Shown here piece after piece: positions 51,331 to 61,041 of a stretch of DNA of 64,000 bases (within the stretch, counting starts at the first letter, position 1; each line of letters starts with the position of its first letter). A program made the translations under genes and the position numbers. The notes below the pieces were generated by a model. The model did not search any database. It was not told the origin of the DNA and was given only the letters and a program-made list of their open reading frames with translations. The DNA is from Microbacterium sp. GTDB lineage: Bacteria > Actinomycetota > Actinomycetes > Actinomycetales > Microbacteriaceae. The DNA is taken from assembly GCA_017306415.1 (NCBI GenBank), contig JAFKIL010000004.1:186001-250000 (forward strand), given 5' to 3'.

Positions 51331-52588
51331 GTGAGCGAGGAGTCGGTGAACCCTCTAGAGGAAGTAACCGAAAGTCTTCTCCGCGACGGGGGAGTTGCCG
51401 AGGCGCTCATCCCCAGGATCGATGTCGTCTTCGATGTCACCGAACAACCCTTGCCTGTTCTCACGCTCGAGGAGGGATGGGATCCCTCCACAGCAGGTGA
51501 TCTGGAGATCGTGCGTGACGCTGTCCGCAGGGGGGTGGGTCTTCAGTGCGAGCCTGTGAGGGAGTTCGACTTCGCGTGGCTGGACGATGCCCTTCCTTAT
51601 CTGCGCTACCTGCATTGCGCTGGCGATCAGCGCGCGTACTTGAATCTGGAAGCGATTGCGGAGATGGAATCGCTCATCAGCTTGACGGCGCCTCCCGTTG
51701 ATCACGACATCGATCTGACGGGATCGCGTGAACTGAGGTGGCTCAGCGTCACAGGGAATGGCATGCTGAGCGCTGCGCGGGCACCGAAGTTGCAGACGCT
51801 CTGGCTCGACACATCCGAGGTTCCCTGGGGCACTGTCTTCTCTCCGTCGGTGAGGTGGGCATCTCTGATTCTCCGCACGCTGCGCAACGTCGAGTTCGCT
51901 GCGATGACCTCGCTCGAGCGCCTCACCCTGAAGGTCGCCAAGGAGGTGGATCTCAGGGTGGTGTCGAGCCTGTCGCGCCTTTCGTGATGTCGAGATCGAG
52001 GCCGCCAGGTCACTTCGGGGTCTCGCGGCGCTTTCGCAACTTACAGAATTGCAGCGGATCGACCTCTACAACGTTCGATCGATCGATGAGCCGGCACTGC
52101 TGCTCGACCTCGAACTCGTGAATTTCAGGGCGGAGGCGTGTCCGACTCTGGATGAAGGGTTCGCCGAAGCCGCGAAGTCGAAGGCGGGGCGATGGGTCGT
52201 CATGTTGGACCGTCGGCGGCGAGGGGTCAAGCTCCCTGAGCTCTTCGAAGTCGAGCAGACACCCGAGGGCACCTTCGAGATCGCCTTCCGTGACTGGGCG
52301 TGGGCGCTCGACCGGCTCGGCGTGGACGAGGAGGACCTCACGTCGGTGAGTGGGTGGGTGGAGGCCATCATGATCGAGGCGATCCGTCGCGAACACCCGG
52401 AACTCCTCGAGAGTGGGCCCGTCATCTTCGATTCGGAGAGCGAGCAGATCAACATCATTGCGGCGGACCGGAAGACGGCGTCCACCGTATCTCGACTTCT
52501 GCAGGAACTGTTCGGCGAGAAGCGTCGCGTACGAGCACTCGCCCGCAACGTTTCGAAGAATGCCATCGGCGAACCTGATGAGTCATGA
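51331..52588 (+). pseudogene. LRR-like protein gene broken by a frameshift
   Basis: Frame 1 (51331-51987, GTG start) gives 218 residues with leucine-rich, strand-like units (LRYLHCAGDQRAYLNLEAIA, LRWLSVTGNGML, LQTLWLDTSEV, LERLTLKVA). It stops just where the +1 frame continues in the same style (FRDVEIEAARSLRGLAALSQ, LQRIDLYNVRSIDEPALLLD) to 52588. A one-base change at about 51975-51990 would restore a protein of about 418 residues. The C-terminal part (RDWAWALDRLGVDEEDL, VIFDSESEQINIIAADRKTA) may be a separate domain. It is probably an immunity-like or accessory gene of RHS loci; function unknown. A second start at the ATG-like 52049 region is possible. Confidence 0.6.
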
Positions 52589-53040
52589 CTGCAGGGCAGG
52601 GAGCGCCGCGATAGGAACGAAAGTCAGGCCGATTCACAGTTCGAAGAGTTCAGTGGCCTCGCTCTCCCATGCATCGGCGTCGTGCAATCAGGTCCGAGTG
52701 GCCCGCAACGCTTCATCGCAACAACAGCCAATGGTCGGTCAGAGTGCAGGCTCCTTCAGGCTCGGGCGACAGATGCTCGCGTTGAGGGGAGTCTGGACGA
52801 AGTTGAGGCGCAGCTGCGTCGGCGGTGCGCCGTGGTGATCACGGCTCGCGAGAAGACAGCCCGAGCCCTCAAAGCGTTCCGAATCTCTCTGCCACGAGCC
52901 TGAGCGAGCTGCCGGCCCAGTCGGGTGGGGGAGAAGGGTCGTGAGCCGAATCTTCATGCCCTTCGCCTACTGGGTCGCGGGAACAGACCCATGCAGCAAC
53001 TAATTTGAAGTTGACGCCGCTTGGGCAAAGGGAGATACAC
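52589..53040. other. Gene-poor stretch inside the island
   Basis: 452 bp without a credible gene. One frame stays open from about 52590 to 52903 (FEEFSGLALPCIGVV, ANGRSECRLLQARATDARVE, LRRRCAVVITAREKTARALK) but has only a late GTG (52682) and no ribosome site. It may be a remnant of a longer coding sequence. Confidence 0.4.
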
Positions 53041-53544
53041 GTGTTAGCACGCAGGAGGCCAGCAGGGGGACGTCGCCGACACGCAGCAATCCTGGCTATC
53101 TGCTTGGCGCTTCCCCTAGTGGGCTGCGTCCCGATCGAGGCGAACGAGCAACCCCTGGAAATGACCGTGCAGGACGACCACCTGCTTTTCCGTTGGTGTG
53201 GCAATGAACCCCTCACGGGATCCCGCATCGACATCTCATACGCGCTCATCCGGGGGACTATCCGCGACGATCACACCGCCGCGGAAGGGACCGGGCCGTT
53301 CTCGCTGACACGCGGGGATGAATTTTCCAACTCGACACCTCCTCCGAACGTCATCTACACCGCATCGGAGACGATCCCGTTCTCAAGCCCGAAGACGCTG
53401 GTGTTCGTTTCCATCGGCCCGGATGCGAAGACCTTCGACTTCTCGGCCAGCTATGAAGTCCTCGATCGGTTCGCCAAACTGCGCGAAGGGTATTGGATGG
53501 ACCCCACAGGAAAGCTCTCGAGAACTGCATGCGCCACGAACTGA
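53041..53544 (+). CDS. Small secreted lipoprotein of unknown function
   Basis: A 167-residue protein with a basic N-terminus (MLARRRPAGGRRRH), a hydrophobic stretch and the lipobox LPLVGC (Cys about 36), so it should be anchored on the outer face of the membrane. The mature part is beta-rich, with two Cys (RWCGNEP and RTACATN) that could pair. The GTG start at 53041 is supported by AAAGGGAG 7 nt upstream; an in-frame TTG at 53005 is less likely. It is the last gene of the island, 10 bp before the right direct repeat. No family recognised. Confidence 0.7.
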   Translation: MLARRRPAGGRRRHAAILAICLALPLVGCVPIEANEQPLEMTVQDDHLLFRWCGNEPLTGSRIDISYALIRGTIRDDHTAAEGTGPFSLTRGDEFSNSTPPPNVIYTASETIPFSSPKTLVFVSIGPDAKTFDFSASYEVLDRFAKLREGYWMDPTGKLSRTACATN

Positions 53545-53554
53545 ACCGAATCGG

Positions 53555-53574
53555 GTTCCTCGGCTGACCATCGC
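53555..53574 (+). repeat. Right 20-bp direct repeat of the island (attR-like)
   Basis: GTTCCTCGGCTGACCATCGC, identical to 47475-47494. It is 20 bp from the 3' end of the luciferase-like gene, so it reproduces the end of the NYN gene next to its original neighbour. Confidence 0.85.
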
Positions 53575-53594
53575 ACGCTGACCGCCCCGCCGGA

Positions 53595-54623
53595 TCATCC
53601 CCGCGTGCTCTGCCACCCGAGCGCCGGCGCGACGTAGGTCGCGAACGATTCGACCAACCGCAGGTTGAACGCGACCCCCAGCTGGCTCGGGATCGTGAGC
53701 ATCAGCGTGTCAGCGCTGCGCACGGCGGCGTCGTCGAGCAGCTGCTCCACGAGCACGTCGGGCGCCGCCGCGTAGGTCTTGCCGAACGTCGAGCGCATGC
53801 CGTCGATGTAGCCGACGCCCTCGCCGTCCTGCCGGCCGCCGAAGTAGAGCTCGTCCTCGGCCGTGACGATGGGGAAGACGCTGCGGCTCACGGACGTCCG
53901 CGGCTCGCCCGGATGCCCCGCCTCGCGCCACGCCGCACGGAAGGCGTCGATCTGCTGCGCCTGCAGCTCGTCGAACGGCAGCCCGCGGTCCTCGGTGAGC
54001 AATGTCGACGACATCAGGTTGACGCCCATCCGGCCGGCCCACTCCGCGGAGTCGCGGTTGCCCGCGCCCCACCAGATGCGCGAGCGCAGTCCCGGCGAGT
54101 GCGGCTCGACCCCCTGCATCCCCGCACCGCCGCCGAAGGGGCTCGAGGCGTCGCGCTCCGCGAGTCCTTCGCCCTCGACCGCGCGCAGGAACGTGTCGAA
54201 GTGGGCGCGGGCGATGTCGGCACCGCGCGGGTCCTCCGATCCGGTGTAGCCGAATGCCTCGTAGCCGCGCACGACCGACTCGGGTGAGCCGCGGCTGACG
54301 CCGAGAGCGAGCCGCCCGTCGCTGAGGAGGTCGACGGATGCCGCCTCCTCCGCCAGGTACAGCGGGTTCTCGTAGCGCATGTCGATGACGCCGGTGCCCA
54401 TCTCGATGCGCTCGGTGCGGGCGGCGATCGCGGCGAGCAGCGGCATCGGCGAGGACTGCTGGCGCGCGAAGTGGTGGACGCGGAAGTAGATGCCGTTCGC
54501 GCCGAGCTCGTCCATGCCCTCGGCGAGCTCGACCGCCTGCAGCATCGAGTCGCGGGCGGAGAGCTGGCGACCGCCGCCGAGGGGGCCGTAGTGGCCGAAG
54601 GAGAGCGTTCCGAAGCGTTGCAT
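53595..54623 (-). CDS. LLM-class flavin-dependent oxidoreductase (luciferase-like monooxygenase)
   Basis: TIM-barrel monooxygenase of 342 residues. MQRFGTLSFGHYGPL opens the domain; ELGANGIYFRVHHFARQQSSPMPLLAAIAARTERIEMGTGVIDMRYENPLYLAEEAA is the typical luciferase-like stretch, and LALGVSRGSPESVVRGYEAFG completes the flavin pocket. The ATG at 54621-54623 is the standard start. It is divergent from the DUF151 gene and convergent with the NYN gene across the island. Substrate unknown. Confidence 0.9.
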   Translation of the reverse strand: MQRFGTLSFGHYGPLGGGRQLSARDSMLQAVELAEGMDELGANGIYFRVHHFARQQSSPMPLLAAIAARTERIEMGTGVIDMRYENPLYLAEEAASVDLLSDGRLALGVSRGSPESVVRGYEAFGYTGSEDPRGADIARAHFDTFLRAVEGEGLAERDASSPFGGGAGMQGVEPHSPGLRSRIWWGAGNRDSAEWAGRMGVNLMSSTLLTEDRGLPFDELQAQQIDAFRAAWREAGHPGEPRTSVSRSVFPIVTAEDELYFGGRQDGEGVGYIDGMRSTFGKTYAAAPDVLVEQLLDDAAVRSADTLMLTIPSQLGVAFNLRLVESFATYVAPALGWQSTRG

Positions 54624-54743
54624 GGTGACCGCAACGGTACTCGCGCCGACTGTATTCCGCTGCATGGACCTCGGGCCGGAGGTGCCCCCGCGGCCCCGGA
54701 GGTGCCTACCATGGCAGGACACGTCCGACGGCGAGGAGGCGAC

Positions 54744-55298
54744 ATGGTTCTCGTACGCGTCTCCGGCGTGGCGCTCGATCCCTCGCGCCAGTACGTGATC
54801 CTGCTCAAGCCCGCCGACCAGGCACCGGGAGAGGGATCGATCCTGCCGATCTGGATCGGCGAGCAGGAGGCGACGGCCATCCTCGTCGCCGTCGAGGGGG
54901 CCGCGGTGCCCCGGCCGCTCGCGCACGATCTCATGCGCGCGCTGCTGGACGCGGCCGAGTCGCAGGTGGTCCAGGTGGAGGTGACGCGGCTCGACGGCGG
55001 GACGTTCTACGCCGAGATCACGCTCGCGACCCCGCTCGGCGAGCGCGTCGTCGATGCGCGGCCGTCGGATGCGATCGCCCTCGCATCCCGCGTCGGTGCG
55101 CCGATCTTCGTGGCCGACGCCGTGCTCGACGAGGCGGGCGTGCCCGATCCCTCCGAGGCGGCCGAGGAGGATGCGACGACGGACACCGCGGACGACGGAG
55201 GGTCCGACGAGGGAGTCGTCGACGAGGATGCCGCCGACAAGCTCGCGGAGTTCCAGCGGTTCCTCGACGACGTGGACCCGGACGACTTCCGGAGCTGA
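54744..55298 (+). CDS. DUF151 (bifunctional nuclease) domain protein
   Basis: Protein of 184 residues. The DUF151 domain covers residues 1-125 (YVILLKPADQAPGEGSILPIWIGEQEATAI, PLAHDLMRALLDA, VDARPSDAIALASRVGAPIFV). Plant and mycobacterial relatives have been described as bifunctional DNase/RNase, with a role in stress. The C-terminal 60 residues are acidic with a short helix (DKLAEFQRFLDDVDPDDF), as in other actinobacterial members. GAGGAGG is 5 nt before the ATG. Confidence 0.9.
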   Translation: MVLVRVSGVALDPSRQYVILLKPADQAPGEGSILPIWIGEQEATAILVAVEGAAVPRPLAHDLMRALLDAAESQVVQVEVTRLDGGTFYAEITLATPLGERVVDARPSDAIALASRVGAPIFVADAVLDEAGVPDPSEAAEEDATTDTADDGGSDEGVVDEDAADKLAEFQRFLDDVDPDDFRS

Positions 55299-55305
55299 CG
55301 CGCCC

Positions 55306-55689
55306 TCAGGCCGTCGTGGCCCGTCGTCGCCGCAGCGACCGGATGAGCGCGGCGATGCCGCGCCATCCGATGAGCGCGATCAGGAGCACCACGGCCGCCA
55401 CGACGACGAATGCCAGGACGACGCCCTGACCGGAGACGGCGCGCAGCAGCATCCCGCCCGCGACGGTCACCGCCCACACGCCGAGCCCGGTACGGAGGGG
55501 CCTCATGGGGGCGCGCCACGCGAGCGTCACGGCCCATCCCGCGACCAGTCCCACGAGGAACGGCCAGGCCGTCACGAGGAGCCCGGGAAGGACGGCCTCG
55601 TCGTGGCTGGCGCGGCCCGTCGCCGCGAACGCGACCACGAGCACGGCATCGAGGACGAACGAGAGCAGGGCGGTGCGGCGTGGATGCAT
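55306..55689 (-). CDS. DUF3054 family membrane protein
   Basis: A 127-residue protein with four hydrophobic segments. It starts MHPRRTALLSFVLDAVLVVAFA and contains GLLVTAWPFLVGLVAGW and AVTVAGGMLLRAVSGQG, which match DUF3054 proteins. A basic tail (RSLRRRRATT) ends the protein. GGAGGAG lies 3-4 nt before the ATG. It is convergent with DUF151, 7 bp away. Function unknown. Confidence 0.85.
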   Translation of the reverse strand: MHPRRTALLSFVLDAVLVVAFAATGRASHDEAVLPGLLVTAWPFLVGLVAGWAVTLAWRAPMRPLRTGLGVWAVTVAGGMLLRAVSGQGVVLAFVVVAAVVLLIALIGWRGIAALIRSLRRRRATTA

Positions 55690-55817
55690 GGGACTCCTCC
55701 GGGGGTGTCTCCATCCTCTCAGCCCCACGCCCCGGCGGCCCCGCTCGCCGTCTCATGACGGACGTAGACTTCGGGAGGACCGCGGTCGAGCGCGGCCGGG
55801 CGACGTGAGGAGCGGGC

Positions 55818-56876
<1,059 letters not shown>

Positions 56877-56941
56877 CCCGACCGCCGACCCGCGGTGGGG
56901 CCCGCCGACCCCGCGGGGGCGGCCGCGGCTACTCTCGTGGT

Positions 56942-58024
56942 GTGACCGAACGGCTGACGCTCGACCAGGCCCGCCGCATCGCGGTGCGCGCCCAGCTGCT
57001 CGACGCCGACCGGCCGGGCGACGTCGTCGAGGTGGCCGAGCAGCTCTGCTACGTCAAGATCGACCCGACCGCGGTGATCGCCCCGAGCGAGCACTCGATG
57101 CTGTGGTCGCGCATGGGCTGGTCGTACGAATCCGGACAGCTGCAGAAGGCCGTCGAGGTCGACCGGCTGCTGTTCGAGTTCGACGGCGCGTTCCGGCCGA
57201 TGAGCCTCCTGCCCCTGATGCTGCCCCGCATGCGCCGCTGGCCGCAGCGCGAGAGCAGCAGGCAGTGGCTCGCGGCGAACGACCGGTTCCGGCGGGACGT
57301 CATCGCGCGACTGCGCGCCGACGGTCCGCTGCGGGCGAGCGAGATCCCGGACACAGCCGAGGTGCGTCGGCCTCCCGACGGCTGGTCGGGAGGCAACCAG
57401 GTCCCGCACATGCTCGACTTCCTCAGCCGCCAGGGGGTCGTCGCGGTCGCACGGCGAGAGGGCCGGCACCGCGTATGGGATCTGGCCGAGCGGGTCTACC
57501 CGGCTGACCTGCCGGAGTACGACGACGAGGAGGCGGCGCGCCTGCTCGAGGAGCGCTGGCTGCAGTCCTACGGCATCGCGAGACCGCACTGGTACTGGAC
57601 GGGCGTGGGGAAGGCGACGGGCGAGGCCGCGGCCGTGGAGGGCAGCACGGTGCGGTTCCGCGTCGACCCGGATGCGCTCGCCGCCGTCGACGACGACCCC
57701 GGCGGGCGGGTGGCGTTCCTCAACCCGTACGACAGCATGCTCTTCGACCGCCGCCGGCTGGAGGAGGTCTTCGGCTTCACGTACGTCCTCGAGCAGTTCA
57801 AGCCCAAGGCGCAGCGGGTCTACGGCTACTTCGCGTACCCGATCCTCCTCGGCGACCGCTTCGTCGGGATGCTGGACGCCGAGCTCGATCGCGACGACGG
57901 CGTGCTGCGGGTCACCGCCGTGCACGAGTTCGCGCCCCTCGACGAGGACGAGTCGGAGATGATCCGCGCCGAGATCGGCGCGCTGGCCGAGTGGCTGGGC
58001 GTCGACGTGGGCGGACCGCGCTGA
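56942..58024 (+). CDS. Winged-helix DNA glycosylase, YcaQ/AlkZ family (HTH_42)
   Basis: Protein of 360 residues in the family that unhooks interstrand crosslinks or bulky alkyl lesions. LTLDQARRIAVRAQLL, VVEVAEQLCYVKIDPTAVIAPSEH and the three tandem winged helices typical of HTH_42 proteins are visible; RPHWYWTGVGKATGEAAAVEG and FLNPYDSMLFDRRRLEEVFGF lie in the C-terminal half. The residues at the QxD/QxQ catalytic position read VKID here, so activity cannot be assumed. GTG start at 56942. Confidence 0.85.
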   Translation: MTERLTLDQARRIAVRAQLLDADRPGDVVEVAEQLCYVKIDPTAVIAPSEHSMLWSRMGWSYESGQLQKAVEVDRLLFEFDGAFRPMSLLPLMLPRMRRWPQRESSRQWLAANDRFRRDVIARLRADGPLRASEIPDTAEVRRPPDGWSGGNQVPHMLDFLSRQGVVAVARREGRHRVWDLAERVYPADLPEYDDEEAARLLEERWLQSYGIARPHWYWTGVGKATGEAAAVEGSTVRFRVDPDALAAVDDDPGGRVAFLNPYDSMLFDRRRLEEVFGFTYVLEQFKPKAQRVYGYFAYPILLGDRFVGMLDAELDRDDGVLRVTAVHEFAPLDEDESEMIRAEIGALAEWLGVDVGGPR

Positions 58025-58037
58025 CGGCCGGCCGAGT

Positions 58038-58679
58038 CTAGGCTCCCGCCTCCGGCGGCACGAGCCCGTCCTCGACCGCGCGGCGGAAGAGGTCGACCTT
58101 CGTCGGCGCGGCACGATCGACCGCCGCGTACCGGGAGCGGATCCGGCGGATGTGGTCGAGCACCGTGTCGCGGCTGACGAACAGGGCGTCCGCCACGCGA
58201 TCGGCCGTCTCGCCCGACGCGTACAGCGCGAGCACCTCGCTCTCGCGCGGGGTGAGCGCCGCGTCGACGAACGAGCGGTCGCCGTTCAGGGCAGCCGCCC
58301 AGTCCGCCGTCGCGATGGGCTCGTCGTGCAGGGCCATCCGCACGGTCTTGGCGACGGCGTGCGGGAGCTCCGACTTGCGGATCATGCCGATCACCCCGGC
58401 ACGCGCAGCCTCGCGCACGAGCCGCGGCTGGTCGCCGCTCGTGTACGCGAGCACCGGCGCCTGGGTGACCGCGAGACGCCGGACGTTCTCGGTCGGCGTC
58501 GACCCGTCCGCGAGCACCAGGTCGAGCAGCACGAGATGGAAGCGCGTCTCCGCCTGGAGGAGGCCCGCCACGGTGGTGGACGTCGCCACGACGTGCATGT
58601 CGGGCTGCGCGTTGAGGATCGCGGTCACGCCCAGCAGCACGGCCGGATGATCGTCGACGATGCCGACCCGTGCCTTCAT
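58038..58679 (-). CDS. LuxR/NarL-family response regulator, orphan
   Basis: A 213-residue regulator. The receiver domain has the acidic pair in VGIVDDHPAVLL, the phospho-acceptor Asp in HLVLLDLVLADGS, and LAYTSG with the conserved Thr. The LuxR HTH is LTPRESEVLALYASGETADRVADALFVSRDTVLDHIRRI. No histidine kinase is in the window, so its sensor is elsewhere. It ends 14 bp from the convergent glycosylase gene and lies downstream of helR on the same strand. Confidence 0.9.
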   Translation of the reverse strand: MKARVGIVDDHPAVLLGVTAILNAQPDMHVVATSTTVAGLLQAETRFHLVLLDLVLADGSTPTENVRRLAVTQAPVLAYTSGDQPRLVREAARAGVIGMIRKSELPHAVAKTVRMALHDEPIATADWAAALNGDRSFVDAALTPRESEVLALYASGETADRVADALFVSRDTVLDHIRRIRSRYAAVDRAAPTKVDLFRRAVEDGLVPPEAGA

Positions 58680-58727
58680 GCGCGCCCCCGAACCTCTGTC
58701 ACAGCTCCACGGTACCCACTGCCGAGA

Positions 58728-60872
58728 TCAGTCCGACAGGATCACGAGCTCCTGCGTCGCGCGGGTCATCGCGACGTAGCGGTCGACGGCCCCCTCGACG
58801 CCTGAACCGAGCGCGTCGGGATCCACGAGCACGACGAGATCGAACTCGAGCCCCTTGGCCGCCTCCGGCGTGAGCGAGCGGACGCGCGGGGGCGTCGCGA
58901 CGGCCTCGGCGCCGATCACGCACGCCACGCCCTCGGGGTTCGCGGCGAGCCACGCGGCGAGCACGGCATCCCGTTCGTCGCGCCGTGCCCGGCGCACCGG
59001 CCGTCCGTTCGACCGGATCGACATGGGCACGTTGGCATCGGGCACCGCGGCGCGGATGACGGGCTCGGCCACCGCCATCACCTCGGCGGGCGTTCGGTAG
59101 TTGATCCGCAGCGAGGCCGTCTCGATGCGCGCGAGTCCGGCCCGCTCGAGGCGTTCGCGCCATGACTCCGGGAAGCCGTGACGGGCCTGCGCCCGGTCGC
59201 CCACGATCGTGAGGCTCCGGGACGGCACGCGGCGCAGCAGCATCAGCCACTCCGCGTCGGTCAGCTCCTGCGCCTCGTCGACGATGACGTGCGCGAACGG
59301 GCCTGCGAGCAGGTCGCGGTCGACGGCTGCGAACGACGCGTCGTCGTCGAGGCTGTTGCGGAAGTCCTCCCCCCGCAGCATCGACATGATCATCATCTCG
59401 GAGTCGTCGGCGGCGATGAGCTCGTCGGCGACGCGGGCGCGCTCCTCCCGCTCCGCCTCGCGAGCGGCCGCGCGCCGGCGCCGCTCGCGGGAGGCGCCCG
59501 GGTCGCCGAGGCGGTGCCTGGCCGCGTCGAGGAGCGGGAGGTCCGCGAGCGTCCAGGCGGAGGCATCCGCGCGCTGCAGCAGCTCGACCTCCTCGGAGGA
59601 CAGCCAGGGCGCGCAGCGGCGCAGGTACGCGGGCACCGACCACAGGTCGGCGACGAGGACGGATGCCTCGACCAGCGGCCACGCGCGGTCGAAGGCGCGC
59701 ACGAGGTCGGTGTGCCGGGCGAGCGCGCGGCGCAGCTGGTGCGGCGGCACGACGTCTTCGTCGACCTGGTCGCCGAGGATGTCCAGGAGCGTCTCCCAGA
59801 CCTGATCGCGCGCGTCGTTGTGCGGCGTGCCGGGCTCGGCCGACGCGAACGCCTCGGCCCAGTCGTCGGGGGAGATCCGCAGGTCGCCCCACGCCGTCTC
59901 CACCAGGAGCGGCCGGGTCGGGGGCTCCTCGTAGAGCCGCACCGCGGGCTCGACGGCGGCGACCATCTCTCGCGTGCCCTTGAGCCGAGCGACCGCGGGA
60001 TCCGCTTCCGGCGCCGCGTTCGCCCCTTCGGCGACGAGGTGCCGGATGGTGCACGTCTGCACGCTCTCCTCGCCCAGGCTCGGCAGCACGTCCTCGACGT
60101 ACGCGAGGTACGGGCTGCTCGGTCCGACGAAGAGCACGCCGCCGCGCCCTTCGCCCAGACGGGGATCGGAGTAGATCAGGTACGCCGCGCGGTGCAGGGC
60201 GACGACGGTCTTGCCGGTGCCCGGACCGCCGTCGACGACGAGCGCGCCGGCGGAGTCCGCGCGGATGACGGCATCCTGATCCGCCTGGATCGTGCTCAGG
60301 ACGTCGCGCATGCGGGGTGAACGGCTGGTGCCGAGGCTCGCGATGAACGCGGACTCGTCGTCGAGGGCCACTCCCGCCTCGAGTCCCTCGGCCGTGAACA
60401 CCTCGTCCCAGTAGTCGCGGACGCGACCGCCGGCCCACCGGTAGCGGCGCCGGCTCATGAGCCCCATCGGGTGGGAGGGGGTGGCGGCGAAGTACGGCTC
60501 GGCGGCCGGCGCACGCCAGTCGACGAGGAGACGCCGCCCGTCGTCGTCGGTCAGCCCGAAGCGTCCGATGTAGAGCGGTTCGCCGTCCTCCGGCACGATC
60601 CGCCCGAGGCACAGATCCAGCCCGAAGCGGCGCAGCGCCCGCAGGCGGGACGACAGGCGGTGCACCTCGAGGTCGTGATCGAGCGCCGCCTGCCCGGATC
60701 CGCCCGGCGCGCGCCGGACGGCGTCGAGCCTCGCCGAGAGGCCGTCGATCTGCCGCTCCAGGGAGGCGGCGATCTCCGCGAAGCGCCGACGGTCCGCGGC
60801 GATGAGCGCGGGAGCAGCCTTCGCGGCGAGGGAATCGGGGAGGTCGAAAGCGTCGGTCGGGTCGTGGGTCAC
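58728..60872 (-). CDS. helR: RNA polymerase recycling ATPase HelR/HelD-like (UvrD superfamily)
   Basis: Superfamily-1 helicase-like protein of 714 residues. An N-terminal coiled coil (RRFAEIAASLERQIDGLSARLDAV) is followed by Walker A VVDGGPGTGKTVVALHRAAYL, motif II HVIVDEAQELTDAEW, TIVGDRAQARHG, and motif VI YVAMTRATQELVIL. HelR displaces rifamycin-stalled RNA polymerase in Streptomyces and Mycobacterium abscessus. The GTG at 60870-60872 with AGGAG upstream is the start. A rifamycin-associated element lies 78 bp upstream, which supports HelR over plain HelD. Confidence 0.9.
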   Translation of the reverse strand: MTHDPTDAFDLPDSLAAKAAPALIAADRRRFAEIAASLERQIDGLSARLDAVRRAPGGSGQAALDHDLEVHRLSSRLRALRRFGLDLCLGRIVPEDGEPLYIGRFGLTDDDGRRLLVDWRAPAAEPYFAATPSHPMGLMSRRRYRWAGGRVRDYWDEVFTAEGLEAGVALDDESAFIASLGTSRSPRMRDVLSTIQADQDAVIRADSAGALVVDGGPGTGKTVVALHRAAYLIYSDPRLGEGRGGVLFVGPSSPYLAYVEDVLPSLGEESVQTCTIRHLVAEGANAAPEADPAVARLKGTREMVAAVEPAVRLYEEPPTRPLLVETAWGDLRISPDDWAEAFASAEPGTPHNDARDQVWETLLDILGDQVDEDVVPPHQLRRALARHTDLVRAFDRAWPLVEASVLVADLWSVPAYLRRCAPWLSSEEVELLQRADASAWTLADLPLLDAARHRLGDPGASRERRRRAAAREAEREERARVADELIAADDSEMMIMSMLRGEDFRNSLDDDASFAAVDRDLLAGPFAHVIVDEAQELTDAEWLMLLRRVPSRSLTIVGDRAQARHGFPESWRERLERAGLARIETASLRINYRTPAEVMAVAEPVIRAAVPDANVPMSIRSNGRPVRRARRDERDAVLAAWLAANPEGVACVIGAEAVATPPRVRSLTPEAAKGLEFDLVVLVDPDALGSGVEGAVDRYVAMTRATQELVILSD

Positions 60873-60940
60873 TCGGCAGCTCCTGTGTCGTCGGCGCGCC
60901 CGTCCGCGGTGGCGGATTCGTAGCGCGACCTGCGATTCTG

Positions 60941-60981
60941 CCGCACGGAGGGGGCCTTGCCGCAAGTCCCCCTCCGTGCGG
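60941..60981 (-). promoter_or_regulatory. Rifamycin-associated element (RAE) in a longer hairpin, upstream of helR
   Basis: On the minus strand 60951-60971 contains CTTGCGGCAAGGCCC, identical over 15 bp to the RAE consensus as I remember it (a 19-bp inverted repeat ending CTTGCGGCAAGGCCC). It is framed by perfect 14-bp arms CCGCACGGAGGGGG (60941-60954) / CCCCCTCCGTGCGG (60968-60981). TTGCGG inside it could be a -35 with CAGAAT 19 bp on. Linked in actinomycetes to rifamycin-inducible genes. Confidence 0.8.
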
Positions 60982-61041
60982 GATAATGGAAAGGGCGGAG
61001 GGGCCGTGCGTCGGGCGGAGCGTCGTGCCAGCATTGCCCGC

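Larger units (their letters stand above)
47475..53574. mobile_element. 6.1-kb genomic island with an RHS toxin locus, inserted at the NYN gene 3' end
   Basis: The segment is bracketed by a perfect 20-bp direct repeat (47475-47494 and 53555-53574; 6080 bp apart). Inside, base composition is visibly lower in GC with codons such as AAA, TTG, AGT and GTA common, especially from 50160 to 53540. The outside genes, NYN and the luciferase-like gene, are complete and converge on the two ends. No integrase or transposase is encoded. The cargo is an RHS fragment, a four-helix membrane protein, a broken LRR-like gene and a lipoprotein gene. Confidence 0.7.

Noticed and set aside
52682-52903. Possible 73-residue protein in the island
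   Set aside because: Late GTG, no ribosome site and no recognisable family; kept only as a note on the gene-poor stretch.
47475-53574. Island as a phage or integrative conjugative element
   Set aside because: No integrase, transposase, structural or transfer gene lies between the repeats.
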